DNA of 64,000 nt from Chondrosia reniformis (GCA_947172415.1 OX359191.1:6510001-6574000); one strand, 5' to 3'; counted from the stretch's first letter, positions 22,681-34,460 are shown. The notes: generated from the sequence alone by a model not told the origin. Numbers and translations: made by a program.

Positions 22681-23688
22681 TCAATCACTCTTCTGTTGGA
22701 TGTATACATTCATGGTTGATTCTTGCTTTTTTTTACATTCAATATGACACAGCTTGAGAAGTCTGCCAATGTGTGTTTTCAATCTCTCTCTTAAAGGTTT
22801 GAAGTAATTGATGATCAAAAGACAACTTGGAATGAGAGCTAAATGGGTTAGAACTGCATTTGTATACAGAATACCAAATGCTAGATCATTATTAAGATCC
22901 TCGAGATGATGTTTTCCTGAAACAGCCAATGATATTGTTAGTGTTGTAATAGCAGTTACGTTAGTAAGAATGTTGACAGTATTGCCAACAATCAAAAATA
23001 CCGCAAATTTAGTCATAGACTTTTCCAATGATATGTTATCTGTCACCAGATGTTGCTTAAGGAAGCAGTACACAATTACAATGAAGATGATGGTAAGTAG
23101 AAGGGGCAGGAGAAAGGCCAGTAGAAATAAAAGAGCCAAAATGATACTTTGGATACTCATTGTCCCTTCGAGAGTGCAAAAAAAGCCAAATGAATACTCC
23201 ACTGGTATTAGAGCTTGAATCAAATTCATGCCACCCATTATGCCAATATAGGTCCAGAGGCTGATTACGGCTGGTACAAAATACTTACAGTGTAATCTAT
23301 CCCTACCAACTCTAATTAATAGATACACAGTCACTGAAAAAGCTGCCATGTATGTTATACGACCTATTGCACCCAGACTTATTAAAAAGAAGGAAAATGA
23401 ACAAAGAAATACTGGAGGATGACTAATTTTGTTTATTCCTAGTACCAGTGCTGTCAAACGCAATATTACAAGTCCTATTGACTCTATGATGCATGCAATA
23501 GGGATGTTGGCAACCATTAATCTGATAACAGCATTCACTTTGGACTCACAGACCAAGGTGATAAGGATCAGTATATTAGTAACAATCACTGGAACCAATA
23601 TGAGACCTAGAAGAAGTGTCTCAAAAGTGATACTACCAGCACCAAACTCAAAATTTGTGCTGTTACTCCCATTTGCAGTTGTGTTCAT
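22681..23688 (-). CDS. Divergent 7TM receptor F
   Basis: Intronless, 335 aa, from the ATG at 23686-23688 (MNTTANGSNSTNFEFGAGS). It is the duplicate of C. The 11 differences include NSTN for NSTD (glycosylation site kept), ESIGLVILR for ESMGLVILH in TM2, SLGAIG for SLGTIG in TM3, GRDRLH for GKNRLH in the second cytoplasmic loop and KLCHIECKKK for KLSHIECEKK in the tail. Most changes are conservative and none breaks the frame. Downstream, the MITE at 24639-25566 separates it from G. Confidence 0.9.
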   Translation of the reverse strand: MNTTANGSNSTNFEFGAGSITFETLLLGLILVPVIVTNILILITLVCESKVNAVIRLMVANIPIACIIESIGLVILRLTALVLGINKISHPPVFLCSFSFFLISLGAIGRITYMAAFSVTVYLLIRVGRDRLHCKYFVPAVISLWTYIGIMGGMNLIQALIPVEYSFGFFCTLEGTMSIQSIILALLFLLAFLLPLLLTIIFIVIVYCFLKQHLVTDNISLEKSMTKFAVFLIVGNTVNILTNVTAITTLTISLAVSGKHHLEDLNNDLAFGILYTNAVLTHLALIPSCLLIINYFKPLRERLKTHIGRLLKLCHIECKKKQESTMNVYIQQKSD

Positions 23689-24638
23689 TTTCTTTCTCAA
23701 GTCACTCACTTTGGACCTTTTGACTGATTCTGATATAAAAGAGAGAATCTGATGCTGATTACTAGTTAGTTGGCACCCTTGGCAAAGTAAATTAATCGGA
23801 AACAGTTACCAGAACAATGATACACTTGCTGTCTATCTGAAGTTGACCCCAGGCCTATTTATATAGACATTTACAACATCTGTTAACTTTAGCAATCCTT
23901 GCATAAACAAGAATGAAAAATGAAAGTATGCATATGTATTTATACTATACACATATATGATTGTATTTATACAAAAATGAAGTTTAGATTTCATTATAGT
24001 GTGTATAATTATTGTTTTGAATTTATATGATCCACTTTAAATTAAACTTTTTGGGCTTCCATCACAAGGTACGATAAATGTAGCTTAGCTCTGTCCAAAA
24101 TGGCTCATCACTTACAATTTTACACCTAGGTAAGAATTTGTATTTCCCGGTAAATGTACATGTGTGTTTGAAGTAATTCCACATTTTAGAGGTCTCTGTG
24201 ATTTCTGGATTATTTCAAAAAATGAAACATTCACACTGAAAGTGTGATTATATGAGGGCAAATATGCATGGTGGAATATTGCCCTTCTAATCACAACTTG
24301 TGATCACATTGCTATAGAGTTGTTATACTTAACTACACTCAAGTCACTTTCGGGTAAACATTAATATTTTCTATTAAGATCTGTAATACAGCAAATAAAA
24401 CATTACTCACAGAAAGTTCTAGAAGGCCGAATTACTATATACTGTAGCTAACAATTACAGCTAACTATTATAATAGAGAAGATTACATATATACGTACGT
24501 AAAACTCAACAAAAAATCACATGCGTACGTATATATGCTATTAAATAGTTCTCAAAGTATATATATAGCTACGTTCATATATATATTAACTTAGATCCCT
24601 GTTATATAACTGGCTTTGTAAGACATATAAATGCATAT

Positions 24639-25566
24639 CAGAGAGCACGGTAGTACTCACTAAGTAGGAATGGCCGGAAAAATGGCCGCCCTATCAAATG
24701 TATTAGCAAGCAACACCTCATAAATCGCCAACGAAGCGATTTTCGGTTACATTCAGTATTTGCAGCCATTAATACACGCTTTCCTAAATGCCAAAACATG
24801 TTTCGACGCTCTACACGCTCTACAGCGTTCAAAAAGTGGCTAACTAGGAATAGACCCATTTCCAAAATTCATTTTTTCTTCTTCTTTTATTGAATAGACT
24901 AGCGCTAATATGCGAACTTATGCGGGCACGTACAAGTTATAAATCGTCATAAATATTTTCGAACTAGGGAATAGACCGCCCTAAATCTGAATGCGCTCTA
25001 CAAGAAGCATGTTAATTGTGAAAAGCGAAAATTGTGGTCTTCTCAGACGCCATTTTTTTAATTAAGTGATCATGGTTTTTGGCATATTTCTCTTGTCTAA
25101 GACGTAATTGTGAGATTTTTGCCAAGAAAACTTTCAAATCAATTTAAAACAAGTAATATTAAGAAGAAAAAGGGGGGATACAAGTAAATAAAAAACATTT
25201 ACAAAATTGATGTTAGAAAGTAGGAATGGCAGTGTTCACTAATACATCTGCAAAAAGTATCAAAACAAGACACTGATTATATGATAAGGCTAATCATACA
25301 GAAGTTGCATATATATATACTGAAATTTAAGTAACTTAACCATACACTTCTGTGTTTGGGCGCACCATTCCTCTTAAGGTTAGTGTGCCCAAACACAGAA
25401 GTGTATGGTTAAGTTACTTAAATTTCAGTATATATGCAACTTCTGTATGATTAGCCTTATCATATAATCAGTGTCTTGTTTTGATACTTTTTGCAGATGT
25501 ATTAATGAACACTGCCATTCCTACTTTCTAACATCAATTTTGTAAATGTTTTTTATTTACTTTATA
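24639..25566. mobile_element. Foldback MITE, about 930 bp
   Basis: Inserted in unit 2 at a site that is uninterrupted at about 16850 in unit 1 (tatatgcatatataggacct). The left end reads cagagagcacggtagtactc, shared with 42470. The right part is a large inverted repeat (25183-25562) with arms of about 178 bp around a spacer of about 24 bp; the arms contain gcccaaacacagaagtgtat and its complement. No transposase frame, so non-autonomous. The arms are nearly identical, suggesting recent activity. Confidence 0.9.
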
Positions 25567-25860
25567 TATAGGACCTACAGAAGCAATGAGGTTTATAAAT
25601 GTAATTGATAAACCATGTAGTCTACCTTTCAATCTATAAGCAATGTATCAATGCTGGTATAGTATATATATATATATATACATACCTGAAGCATATATTA
25701 TAGAGTACCTATATATACGCTATTGAGTCACTGTTAATATTTAAACCTGAATTATTGTACATGTATTGTTATGTTTTAATACAAAGTAAGACAATGGTAT
25801 ATGTATTAACACATTCTCTTTTCATGAATATTTAGAAAGTTCCATATGCAGCTTGCTTTC

Positions 25861-26865
25861 TCAAGCCTTAATTACCGATGGGTTCAGATCTTGTGATGGA
25901 TACATACTATTTAATGGCTTTTTCTTCAAGAGGCATGTCATAAAGAATGTCAGCATGTAGTGTTTTATTCTCTTTCTCAAAGGCTTAAAGTAGTTAATAA
26001 TCAAAATACAGCTTGGAATGAGAGCCAGATGAGCCACCACTGTATCAAAATACAAAATAGCAATGGCCACATTATAGCCAAACTCCTCATACTGTTCTTT
26101 CCTTGAAAGCAATAAAGTTCCAATTGTAATGCTGTTTGCTAGCACATTAGTGGTATTTCCAACAATCAGAAATATTGCAAATTTAGTCATGGACTTTGAC
26201 ACTGCCATTTTATCTGCTACTACTTTCTTCTTTACAAAACGGTACACCTTCAGAATACAAGCTACTGTAACAAGAAGTGGTAGGAAGTATGCAAACAGAA
26301 ACAGAAGAACAACTACGACATAATTTTTGGCATTAAGATCATTTTTAGGGCGGCATATGAACCCAAAGGAGTACTCCACAGATACTACAGCCTCAATCAG
26401 ATTCTGTCCAGCAATCAGAAACACAAAAACCCAAATACATATAACTGCTGGAATGAAATACTTGTAGTGCAGTCTGTCTTTACCAATCTTTACGACAAGG
26501 AACACAGTCACCGAAAAAGTTGCCATGTACATGATGCGACCAATGCCACCTAATGTAACCATAAAAATTGAAAATGAGCAAAGGAAGTCTGGAGGATGAT
26601 AAATCCTGTTTATCCCAATTACTAATGCTGATATACGCAACATCATGTGTCCCAATGACTCAATGATACAGGCAATGGGGATATTACCCAGCATCAGTCT
26701 GATAACAGTGTTCACTTTGGACTCGTAGACCAAGGTGACAAGGATTAATATATTAGCAGCAATCACTGGAACCAAAATAAAAACTAGAAGAAGTATGTCA
26801 AATGCAATCTGGCCTTCATTATAGTTTGACAAAGGGTAGTAAGTAATTATAGTTGAATTATTCAT
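25861..26865 (-). CDS. Divergent 7TM receptor G
   Basis: Intronless, 334 aa, ATG at 26863-26865 (MNNSTIITYYPLSNYNEGQ). It is the unit-2 partner of D, with a 3-residue longer N-terminus. It shares TM3 FLCSFSIFMVTLGGIGRIMY and the tail CLLKKKPLNSMYPSQDL. Differences include ITIGTLLLS for IAIGTLLLS at TM6 and YFDTVVAHLAL for HLDAVLAHLAL before TM7. Coding sequence intact. Confidence 0.9.
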   Translation of the reverse strand: MNNSTIITYYPLSNYNEGQIAFDILLLVFILVPVIAANILILVTLVYESKVNTVIRLMLGNIPIACIIESLGHMMLRISALVIGINRIYHPPDFLCSFSIFMVTLGGIGRIMYMATFSVTVFLVVKIGKDRLHYKYFIPAVICIWVFVFLIAGQNLIEAVVSVEYSFGFICRPKNDLNAKNYVVVVLLFLFAYFLPLLVTVACILKVYRFVKKKVVADKMAVSKSMTKFAIFLIVGNTTNVLANSITIGTLLLSRKEQYEEFGYNVAIAILYFDTVVAHLALIPSCILIINYFKPLRKRIKHYMLTFFMTCLLKKKPLNSMYPSQDLNPSVIKA

Positions 26866-27221
26866 CAGATCTTCAGTTACTCCACTTTTAAACTTATTAG
26901 ACTTTCAAATGTTCTACTGACCTCTACTCTATTTACGTACATTTCAGCATAATATAGTCATTTAAGACTCAGTATACAGTCTTTATGTACGTTGATCCAA
27001 TGTATACATATATACATATTATTTATAAAAAAAGTGTTTTGATATAGGTTGTGTATCAACACTCATTCCTATTCAGTATTATAATTATAGCTTCATGAAT
27101 ACAACTATTGGTAGATAGAAAATGAGGAGATTATATCTCATAATATTGAATAGAATTCATTTGAAAGTGACTTTGTGTATTCATTGTACAGTATTCACAT
27201 GCACTTGTTTACAGAGATTAC

Positions 27222-27440
27222 GGTAGTACGTATTATACTCTGCAATAATTAAAGTAGGGCAGCTGAAAAAACATGGCCATCTATATTCAATGGGTACACC
27301 CAATAAATTCGATTTTCGGTTATATTAGACTGATTATAGTCGTTTATGTATGCTGCTCTAAATGCCAATGTAAAACATGTTTCAATGTTCTGCAATAGAT
27401 CCAATTCCAAAATCCTTTTCTTCAAATGACCTGCTGAGTG
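27222..27440. mobile_element. Old relative of the foldback MITE, unit 2
   Basis: Duplicate of 18756-18975 with a few point differences. Confidence 0.55.
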
Positions 27441-27577
27441 AATTTCTATGACAGCTTGATCTCCAATGGTGGAGGTAGCCCCTTACAACATACGTATGTA
27501 CATATAAAAAAAAGTGGTAACAGTTAGTAGTTAGGCATAAATAATATACATAATTTATTATTTAAAATTAAATTTTC

Positions 27578-28070
27578 ATTCCAGTGTTTTTGTGGTCTTC
27601 CCCTGGGGCTTCTCCCATTCACCTACTCACTGTACACCTGCCAGTTTATCTTCTTCCATATCCTCTACCTTCAGTTTCTATTTTCTCTGCTTCTTTCTAT
27701 AGTTGTTCCAAAACTGCATCCTGCTTCAACCTTTGCCTAATGTCCACATTTCTAACTCTATCTAGCTCTGTCACTCCATCCACTCTCCTCAGATACCTCA
27801 TCTCCATTATCTGCAATATGCTCTCATTTTTTTCTGTATTGTCCAGGTTTCACACCCGTATACATAGTAGGTAGAAACTACCATTGCTTTGAAGACTCTC
27901 ATCTTCTTTTCCTTGCTCACCTTTCTTCTCTCTATGACTTCTGATCTCATTGCTCCAATCACCTTCACTGCAGCCCAATTCTATATTCTATCTCTCCACT
28001 TCACATGTCCCTTCCTCATTGAACAATGCACCTAGCTATAGGTACTTCATCACCTTCACTTTATCAATGT
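27578..28070 (-). pseudogene. LINE reverse-transcriptase tail remnant, unit 2
   Basis: Duplicate of 19120-19610 with scattered point changes and a small deletion in the ctttctatag region. No new frame. Confidence 0.7.
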
Positions 28071-28575
28071 GTATAAAGGAAGGAGTGCTAGCTTGCTTAA
28101 AACCTAAAAACAAACGTATTGTGAATATCATCATATTGCTTATTGTTTATCTCCACTACATAAATATATATACCACTTGAGGGGAGTGTTGAGGTAATTA
28201 AGATAGATATACGTATGTATATGCACTTGATCAGTCTCATAAGTCCTTTTTAATTGCCCATCAAAAGTTGGTTGGCCATATAATGTACAAGCTTCATCTT
28301 TATATTCAACATTTGAGTCGTTTTTCTAATCAGTACAATTTCATAATTTATGTATCTGCTATTTTTAAAATTAAAAATGAAAGGATCAGATTCAATATTC
28401 AATCAGATTTCAATAAAGTTATAAAGTCATAAATTAAAAATTGTGCAATATTATTGATGTGAGTGAATCAGTATATACCTATTAGTATCAATATGTATAT
28501 AAGATGCATGAAATAGCATATGAATTAATTGCATGAATAATATAAATTAAGATACTCATGATACTGTGCATATTA

Positions 28576-29568
28576 CTATATGACAGGTTCACTGACATCA
28601 ATAATACCACTCCACATACACTGCTTCAACAGGCATGGTTTAAAGAATGTCAGCATGTAGTGTTTTATTCTCTTTCTCAAAGGCTTAAAGTAGTTAATAA
28701 TCAAAATACAGCTTGGAATGAGAGCCAAATGAGCCAGCACTGCATCCAAATACAAAATAGCAATGGCCACATTATACCCCAACTCCTCATAGTGTTCTTT
28801 CCTTGAAAGCAATAAAGTTCCAATTGCGATGCTGTTTGCTAGCACATTAGTGGTATTCCCAACAATCAGAAATATTGCAAATTTAGTCATGGACTTTGAC
28901 ACTGCCATTTTATCTGCTACTATTTTCTTCTTTACGAAATGGTACACTTTCAGAATACAAGCTACTGTAACAAGAAGTGGTAGGAAGTATGCAAACAGAA
29001 ACAGAAGAACAACTACAACATAGTTGCCGGCATCAAGCTCATTTTTAGGGCGGCATATGAACCCAAAGGAGTACTCCACAGATACTACAGCCTCAATCAG
29101 ATTCTGTCCAGCAATCAGAAACACAAAAACCCAAATACATATAACTGCTGGAATGAAATACTTGTAGTGCAGTCTGTCTTTACCAATCTTTACGACAAGG
29201 AACACAGTCACCGAAAAAGCTGCCATGTACATGATACGACCAATACCGCCCAAACATGCCATGAAAAAGGCAAATGAGCAGAGGAACAAGGGAGGGCTGC
29301 TAATCTGATTAATTCCAGTGACCAGTGTGATGATATGCAGTAAAACATGTCCCAATGACTCAATGATGCATGCAACGGGGATATTACCCAACATCAGTCT
29401 GATAACAGTGTTCACTTGGGACTCGTAGACCAGGGTGACAAGGATTAATATATTAGCAGCAATCACTGGAACCAAAATGAAAACTAGAAGAATAATCTCA
29501 AAAACAGCATGGCCTGCATTAAAGCTAATTTCAAGATTTCGTGATGTTAGTGTTGAATTGTTCATCAT
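28576..29568 (-). CDS. Divergent 7TM receptor H
   Basis: Intronless, 330 aa, from the first ATG at 29566-29568 (MMNNSTLTSRNLEISFNAG); a longer frame would start with GTG. NNST is a likely glycosylation site. It matches receptor E over the 3' two thirds (EL2 GFICRPKNELDAGN; tail FFKPCLLKQCM). It differs at the N-terminus and across TM2 (NIPVACIIESLGHVLLHIIT versus NIPLACIIESLGHVLLHVIT). The sequence upstream of 29520 is unlike the flanks of B and E, marking the edge of the duplication. It is the 3' partner in the crossover that made E. Confidence 0.9.
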   Translation of the reverse strand: MMNNSTLTSRNLEISFNAGHAVFEIILLVFILVPVIAANILILVTLVYESQVNTVIRLMLGNIPVACIIESLGHVLLHIITLVTGINQISSPPLFLCSFAFFMACLGGIGRIMYMAAFSVTVFLVVKIGKDRLHYKYFIPAVICIWVFVFLIAGQNLIEAVVSVEYSFGFICRPKNELDAGNYVVVVLLFLFAYFLPLLVTVACILKVYHFVKKKIVADKMAVSKSMTKFAIFLIVGNTTNVLANSIAIGTLLLSRKEHYEELGYNVAIAILYLDAVLAHLALIPSCILIINYFKPLRKRIKHYMLTFFKPCLLKQCMWSGIIDVSEPVI

Positions 29569-30164
29569 ACTAAACTTTATATTTATATTTCTCAGGTTAT
29601 TGGCCACAGTATAATTGCATCTAGATAACTTTGGAGATAAATAGCTTCAAATATAACTTTTCCACAAACTAGTCAGCTCTCTATACTCTATAAAATTGGA
29701 ATTTGCTTAAATTTATATACGTATATAATTTTCAATTACCATATAGAACCTTTACTATATATACTGTGTATAAGTATATATATAATCATACTTTGTCAAT
29801 GGTCCAGGCAGCCTTTCTTTTTATTCATTAATATTCAATGTATGCCTATAGGATACCACTGAATAAAAGTTTACAGTTATTTTCATAGGAATGTCTATAC
29901 AGTAAATTGAAAAGCTCTATTACTGAATGAAATATATAAAATGCATATCTGTACCACATTCAGTATGTAATTGTGGTTACCATGGCAGCCAAAACACTTC
30001 TTGGCAAAGGATTTGGGTTACTAATGGAATGTATATTTGAACATATAAATGGCTTCTTTAGCATTCCAATGTTACAACATCTCCTATATCATCTGGGTGA
30101 GTGGCATGTTAGATAAAGAAGAAGAAGATAAAGGGGATAGCTACTTTTCGGAAACTCTCTTACC
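29569..30164. other. Divergent intergenic region
   Basis: Between receptor H (minus) and the pseudokinase (plus), so it must hold both promoters. AT-rich, no coding signal. An ATG at 29980 opens a frame with no splice link that I could support. Confidence 0.5.
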
Positions 30165-33100
30165 ATGAAAGACAGCTTAACTTTTTCTATATTTTGGTGC
30201 TGTATTGTTAGTATCTTAATTAACTCAACAGAGAGCAGATCAATTCAGAGGAATGGTAAGTTGAACTTTGGAGAGAGACTATAGACTTTCTTAAGCATTC
30301 ATGTAGAGTAGAAGATTCTTATATATACATCCTGATACCCAAGTCATTGCAGAGCTATATAAACTATAGATGTTTATACAAAACATGTATTATGAACACG
30401 CGAATGGATCTAGAAATTTATAAAGGGGGTGCTGGGTTAAATATGAGTGTAACAGGAAAGATAGAAATTAGGGATAACTGCCCAAGAAAGAAAATGGCCA
30501 AATAATCAAAGTTAAACTGAGAGGAGTGTGCTATAGGATCCCCATTGTATATCCACCACTGAATTTGATAGATATTCAATCATCTCTATTATTATATAGA
30601 AAATTTTCACTCAGGGGACACAAAGAACCTTAATATACTAAACAAGAGAGAAGTTAAATCTACACTTACATCAATCCAGGAAGATCATCTTGGATTTACA
30701 CTCCTCCTAAGTATTGGGATATTAGGTGGAATTTCTCTTTTACTGTTTATCCTCATTTTGTGTGTAAATTCCAAAGTTGGAGCCCAAGGAGAGCCTCCTG
30801 AGACAACAGTTGGACCTATACCAGACAACTTCTACCTGGATGCTGCTTTGGTTTCTGGTAAGTCCCTATTATAATTAGTTAATATTTGGCAATATGATTA
30901 ACAGAATAGTGTGTAACTATGCATATATATGCAGCTCATAACAGACAATCCAATGACAAAATGCAGTGCAGTTCACTTCCTGAGGCTGAACAGGGACAAC
31001 AAGAAGAGATATTTGAATCTACAGGTGACAAAGAGGCTGACAGTTACCAAGAACAATGCCAAGGAAAGGTAAAGTCGAAGAAAAATTCAGTGAAGGCACG
31101 TAAAGTGAAGAGAAGTTCCATAATTTTGTCGGTATGTTCATTCAACAACACATGTACATTGTACGTACGTATATGTATATATGAGTGTCATTAACTAATT
31201 ATATTAGGCAGAATCTCATATTTGTATAGATTTCCTAAAATTAATTACATATGGACCCAATTATATGTTGATTAATAAGTATATACAGTAGTATGACTTT
31301 CCATTTCTATTTACATTATTATAAGGTAAATAGATATACGTATATGCATAGACATAATAGTATATAACTCATGAATTCATTTCAATTATATACGTACGTA
31401 TGTCACTAGCATGAAAGAAATTCATGTTATGTATACTTATCAGACAATTAATTCCTGTCATTTTCCTCCACAGAATTTACTTGCCAGTGAACTGGTGTAC
31501 TGTTATGTCCCTCCAATGGTATGTTTGCATGAAGTATATAATTAAAACATCTATATCTCACACATATCTATATTATATATACGTACATTGATATAATATA
31601 CGTACGTATATGTACATCATTTTTGATATAATCTTTATTGGAATGCTTTGCATGTGTTTTAGTGTGACAGACAAACAATGAGTAAAGAGGCTTTGCTACA
31701 TAAATGGGAAGTCACTGATTATTCTGTGAGTCATACAAGAGCATACTCTACATATACATACTGTACATGTTTATGTGACTATTAGAGCTTACTCTCTGGA
31801 GAAGATTTGAGGGAGAATGTAAGGCAGCCATTTTGGTATCCAGCCAATACTATGGAGGATGTATATACACAAATGTCACAACAGAAGTATATAGAAATTC
31901 CATCAAGAACAATCTCTTTGGGAGGCCATCTAGATGTGAAACAACACAATGCTGTTACAACATACCGGTGATTAGATTGAACTACTTTTCAACCTGTAAC
32001 TTCTGTGTACATTTTACTTGTCAATGACTGCAATATACCATTCATAAAGGAATATATAAGCAGATGAATTGATAACTTAGCTATATCATATATATTCACT
32101 CAATCTATTGCTAATTCCCAATGGTTGCATAGATGCAATATATTTTTGAAACATACGTATTATTTTTCCATTTCAAAAATATACTGCATCTATGCTTAAG
32201 ACATACCTATGGAGGTATACTTAGCCTATAGTGTACATGTGTTACTCATACATATTCACATATTATCTACAGTACGTAGTGTAAGAATGTATACTATGTA
32301 TACCTTAATTTAGTGGTGTGCCTAATGGTGATGCAATGGTAGTTGTGTAAGAATGTATACTATGTATACCTTAATTTAGTGGTGTGTGGGACTCTCCTAA
32401 TGGTGATGCAATGGTAGTTGTGTAAGAATGTATACTATGTATACCTTAATTTAGTGGTGGGTGGGACTCTCCTAATGGTGATGCAATGGTAGTTGTGTAA
32501 GAATGTATACTATGTATACCTTAATTTAGTGGTGTGTGGGACTCTCCTAATGGTGATGCAATGGTAGTTGTCAAGGTACTCTCCAACAAGACAAGTAATG
32601 AAATCAAACTGAAATTTCTTCAAGAGGCGGCCATTTTGGGACAGCTAAGACATCCAAACATCCTAAAGCTACATGGAATAGTCTCTATACTAGAGCCAGT
32701 TAGTGATTTTATATATACAGAATGACTGCCTTACTTGCTTATTATATAATTACCTCCCAGACTTCAGCTATTATAGGCTGACATAGACCTATTATCTACA
32801 AATGAACATATAGAAGAATTGTAATTGTACACTTTCAACATAATCATATGTTTTCTTCTGTAGCTAATGTTGATCATGGAATATGTATCAGAGGATTTAA
32901 GGAACCATCTCCTTGGTTACAGGTACGTAGGTATGGTACGGCAGAGGCTGAATACAGTACCTCAGCCCAAAATGTACATATATTACGAATATACGTACGC
33001 ACATGTAATATGTAACATATATAATATATAGTTCATCTGATAGTTCATAATAACATTTAGTAAAAGAAGCAATTATAAGGTTATTCACAATAATCAATAT

Positions 33101-34313
33101 AGGGTGAAACTGAGCATGGTCAGTGAACTGTCAATGCTGCCGACAGAGTTGCTAAGATACTGTAAGGAGATTGCTATGGGAATGAGTTATCTGGCATGTA
33201 AGGGGTATATTCACAAGAATTTGATGGCAAGGAATGTTTTACTTGATAAGCATAAAGTCTGCAAGGTACAATGCTTACACATGACAGAAAATATGAATCC
33301 AAATGTAAGCACAGTATACCTTCAACTCTGAATTTTTAAATTTAAATTAGATATCAGCATTTGATCAGCAAGCTAAGTATTTGGAAGAAATGAAATCTGA
33401 TAGCCCTTCAGATCTAGGAAGTAACCATGGCGACATAAGATGGACGTCACCCGAGGCTCTAATGTTCAACAGATATAATGCTAGTAGTGATGTGTGGAGC
33501 TATGGAATGGTCTTGTATGAAATTTGGTCACTAGGCAACAGACCATTTGAGGATATACCTAATCAAAAAGTAAATCCAATCCATATTCCAGTCCACATCT
33601 TCATATATACTATTATTCGTATAGGTTTCAGCATTGATAACCACTGGTTACTGCCAGCCCCCTCCACCAGGTTGTCCAAAGCCAATCTACTCCATCATGG
33701 TGGAATGCTGGTAAGTTGACCACAGATCACAAGGCCATGCCCATTCACCATTTAATACCATTTCCCTGTGTACAACTTCAATATAATACGTATGTACATA
33801 TAGACACAACTCTAGATACGTACTTAGCTGGATGGGGATTTCTGAGAAATCCATCCTTTAATAGTAACTTTTGGGACTTTTCCTGATCTTTTTTGGCTAC
33901 ATTTCTATAATGATTTCACACACATTCATATACACACATGTACATATACATACGCACACATTTGTAATGTACATTTAACTTTTGTGGGTTCGTGAATGGG
34001 ATATACTCACACCAATATTACATGCATAATATACAGCAATCACAATTTTCTAGTATATTACTATACCATATACGTATATACCACCTTGTATTTAAAATAT
34101 TATCATGTACGTATGTATAGGAACCCAGAGTATAAAGAGAGGCCAATATTTGATGAAATATCAGGAATGTTGAAAGCAGTTGAAACCTCTGTGTTGATGA
34201 TGCTAGAAAAAAAGAAAGGCAGTGAAGCAGAAGTGAATAAACTTGGAGGACCACTGAAAGATGGCTACACAATGTATAAAGATTTGCAGCTAACATACAC
34301 AAAGCACAATTAA
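30165..34313 (+). CDS. Receptor-like transmembrane pseudokinase, 574 aa
   Basis: Twelve exons join with consistent phases: 30165-30255, 30600-30857, 30935-31131, 31474-31518, 31663-31725, 31786-31967, 32530-32698, 32864-32922, 33103-33265, 33351-33569, 33625-33710, 34121-34313. Exon 1 encodes a signal peptide (MKDSLTFSIFWCCIVSILI). An ectodomain of only about 35 residues follows, then a TM helix (about 62-86, GFTLLLSIGILGGISLLLF), a juxtamembrane region and a tyrosine-kinase-like domain from about 255 to 540. The beta-3 Lys is kept (AMVVVK, K294). The glycine loop is degenerate (LGGHLDVKQ). The catalytic HRD is HKN (392-394, YIHKNLMARNVLL) and DFG is AFD (412-414, ISAFDQQ). The activation-segment end (RWTSPEAL) and the DVWSYGMVLYEIWSLG helix are conserved. 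Both acidic catalytic residues are lost, so phosphotransfer is unlikely; an allosteric or scaffold role at the membrane is inferred. Exon 7 sits in a local tandem repeat. Confidence 0.9.
32281..32575 (+). repeat. Tandem duplication of an intron-exon boundary, four copies
   Basis: Units begin with gtaagaatg at 32281, 32347, 32422 and 32497 (spacing 66, 75, 75; the first lacks 9 bp). Each contains the exon-7 acceptor (ttaatttag) plus the first 33-42 bases of exon 7, and the first three are followed at once by another gtaag. Only the fourth copy continues into the kinase exon (32530-32698). The upstream copies are potential decoy mini-exons with both an acceptor and a donor. Confidence 0.9.
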
Positions 34314-34454
34314 ACTGTATAATACACCTAACAGATTTTACAATGCTATAGAAGCTTCTATATTAACCTGCTCTTTTTATATGTACATAATTATTATACA
34401 GGATTCATAAGTTGATATTACAATTGCAAATTAATGTTCTAAAACAATGTCATG

Positions 34455-34460
34455 AATAAA
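34455..34460 (+). terminator. Candidate poly(A) signal of the pseudokinase gene
   Basis: AATAAA about 140 bases after the stop codon at 34311-34313. Position and motif fit; usage not proven. Confidence 0.5.

Larger units (their letters stand above)
20901..29360. repeat. Segmental duplication, unit 2
   Basis: From the 5' third of E through F, G and the LINE remnant to the 3' two thirds of H. It is longer than unit 1 mainly because of the 183-bp insert at 21513-21695 and the roughly 930-bp foldback MITE at 24639-25566. Confidence 0.92.

Noticed and set aside
29980..30060. ATG upstream of the pseudokinase as an alternative start
   Set aside because: Not in frame or splice continuity with the signal-peptide exon at 30165, which itself is a convincing start.
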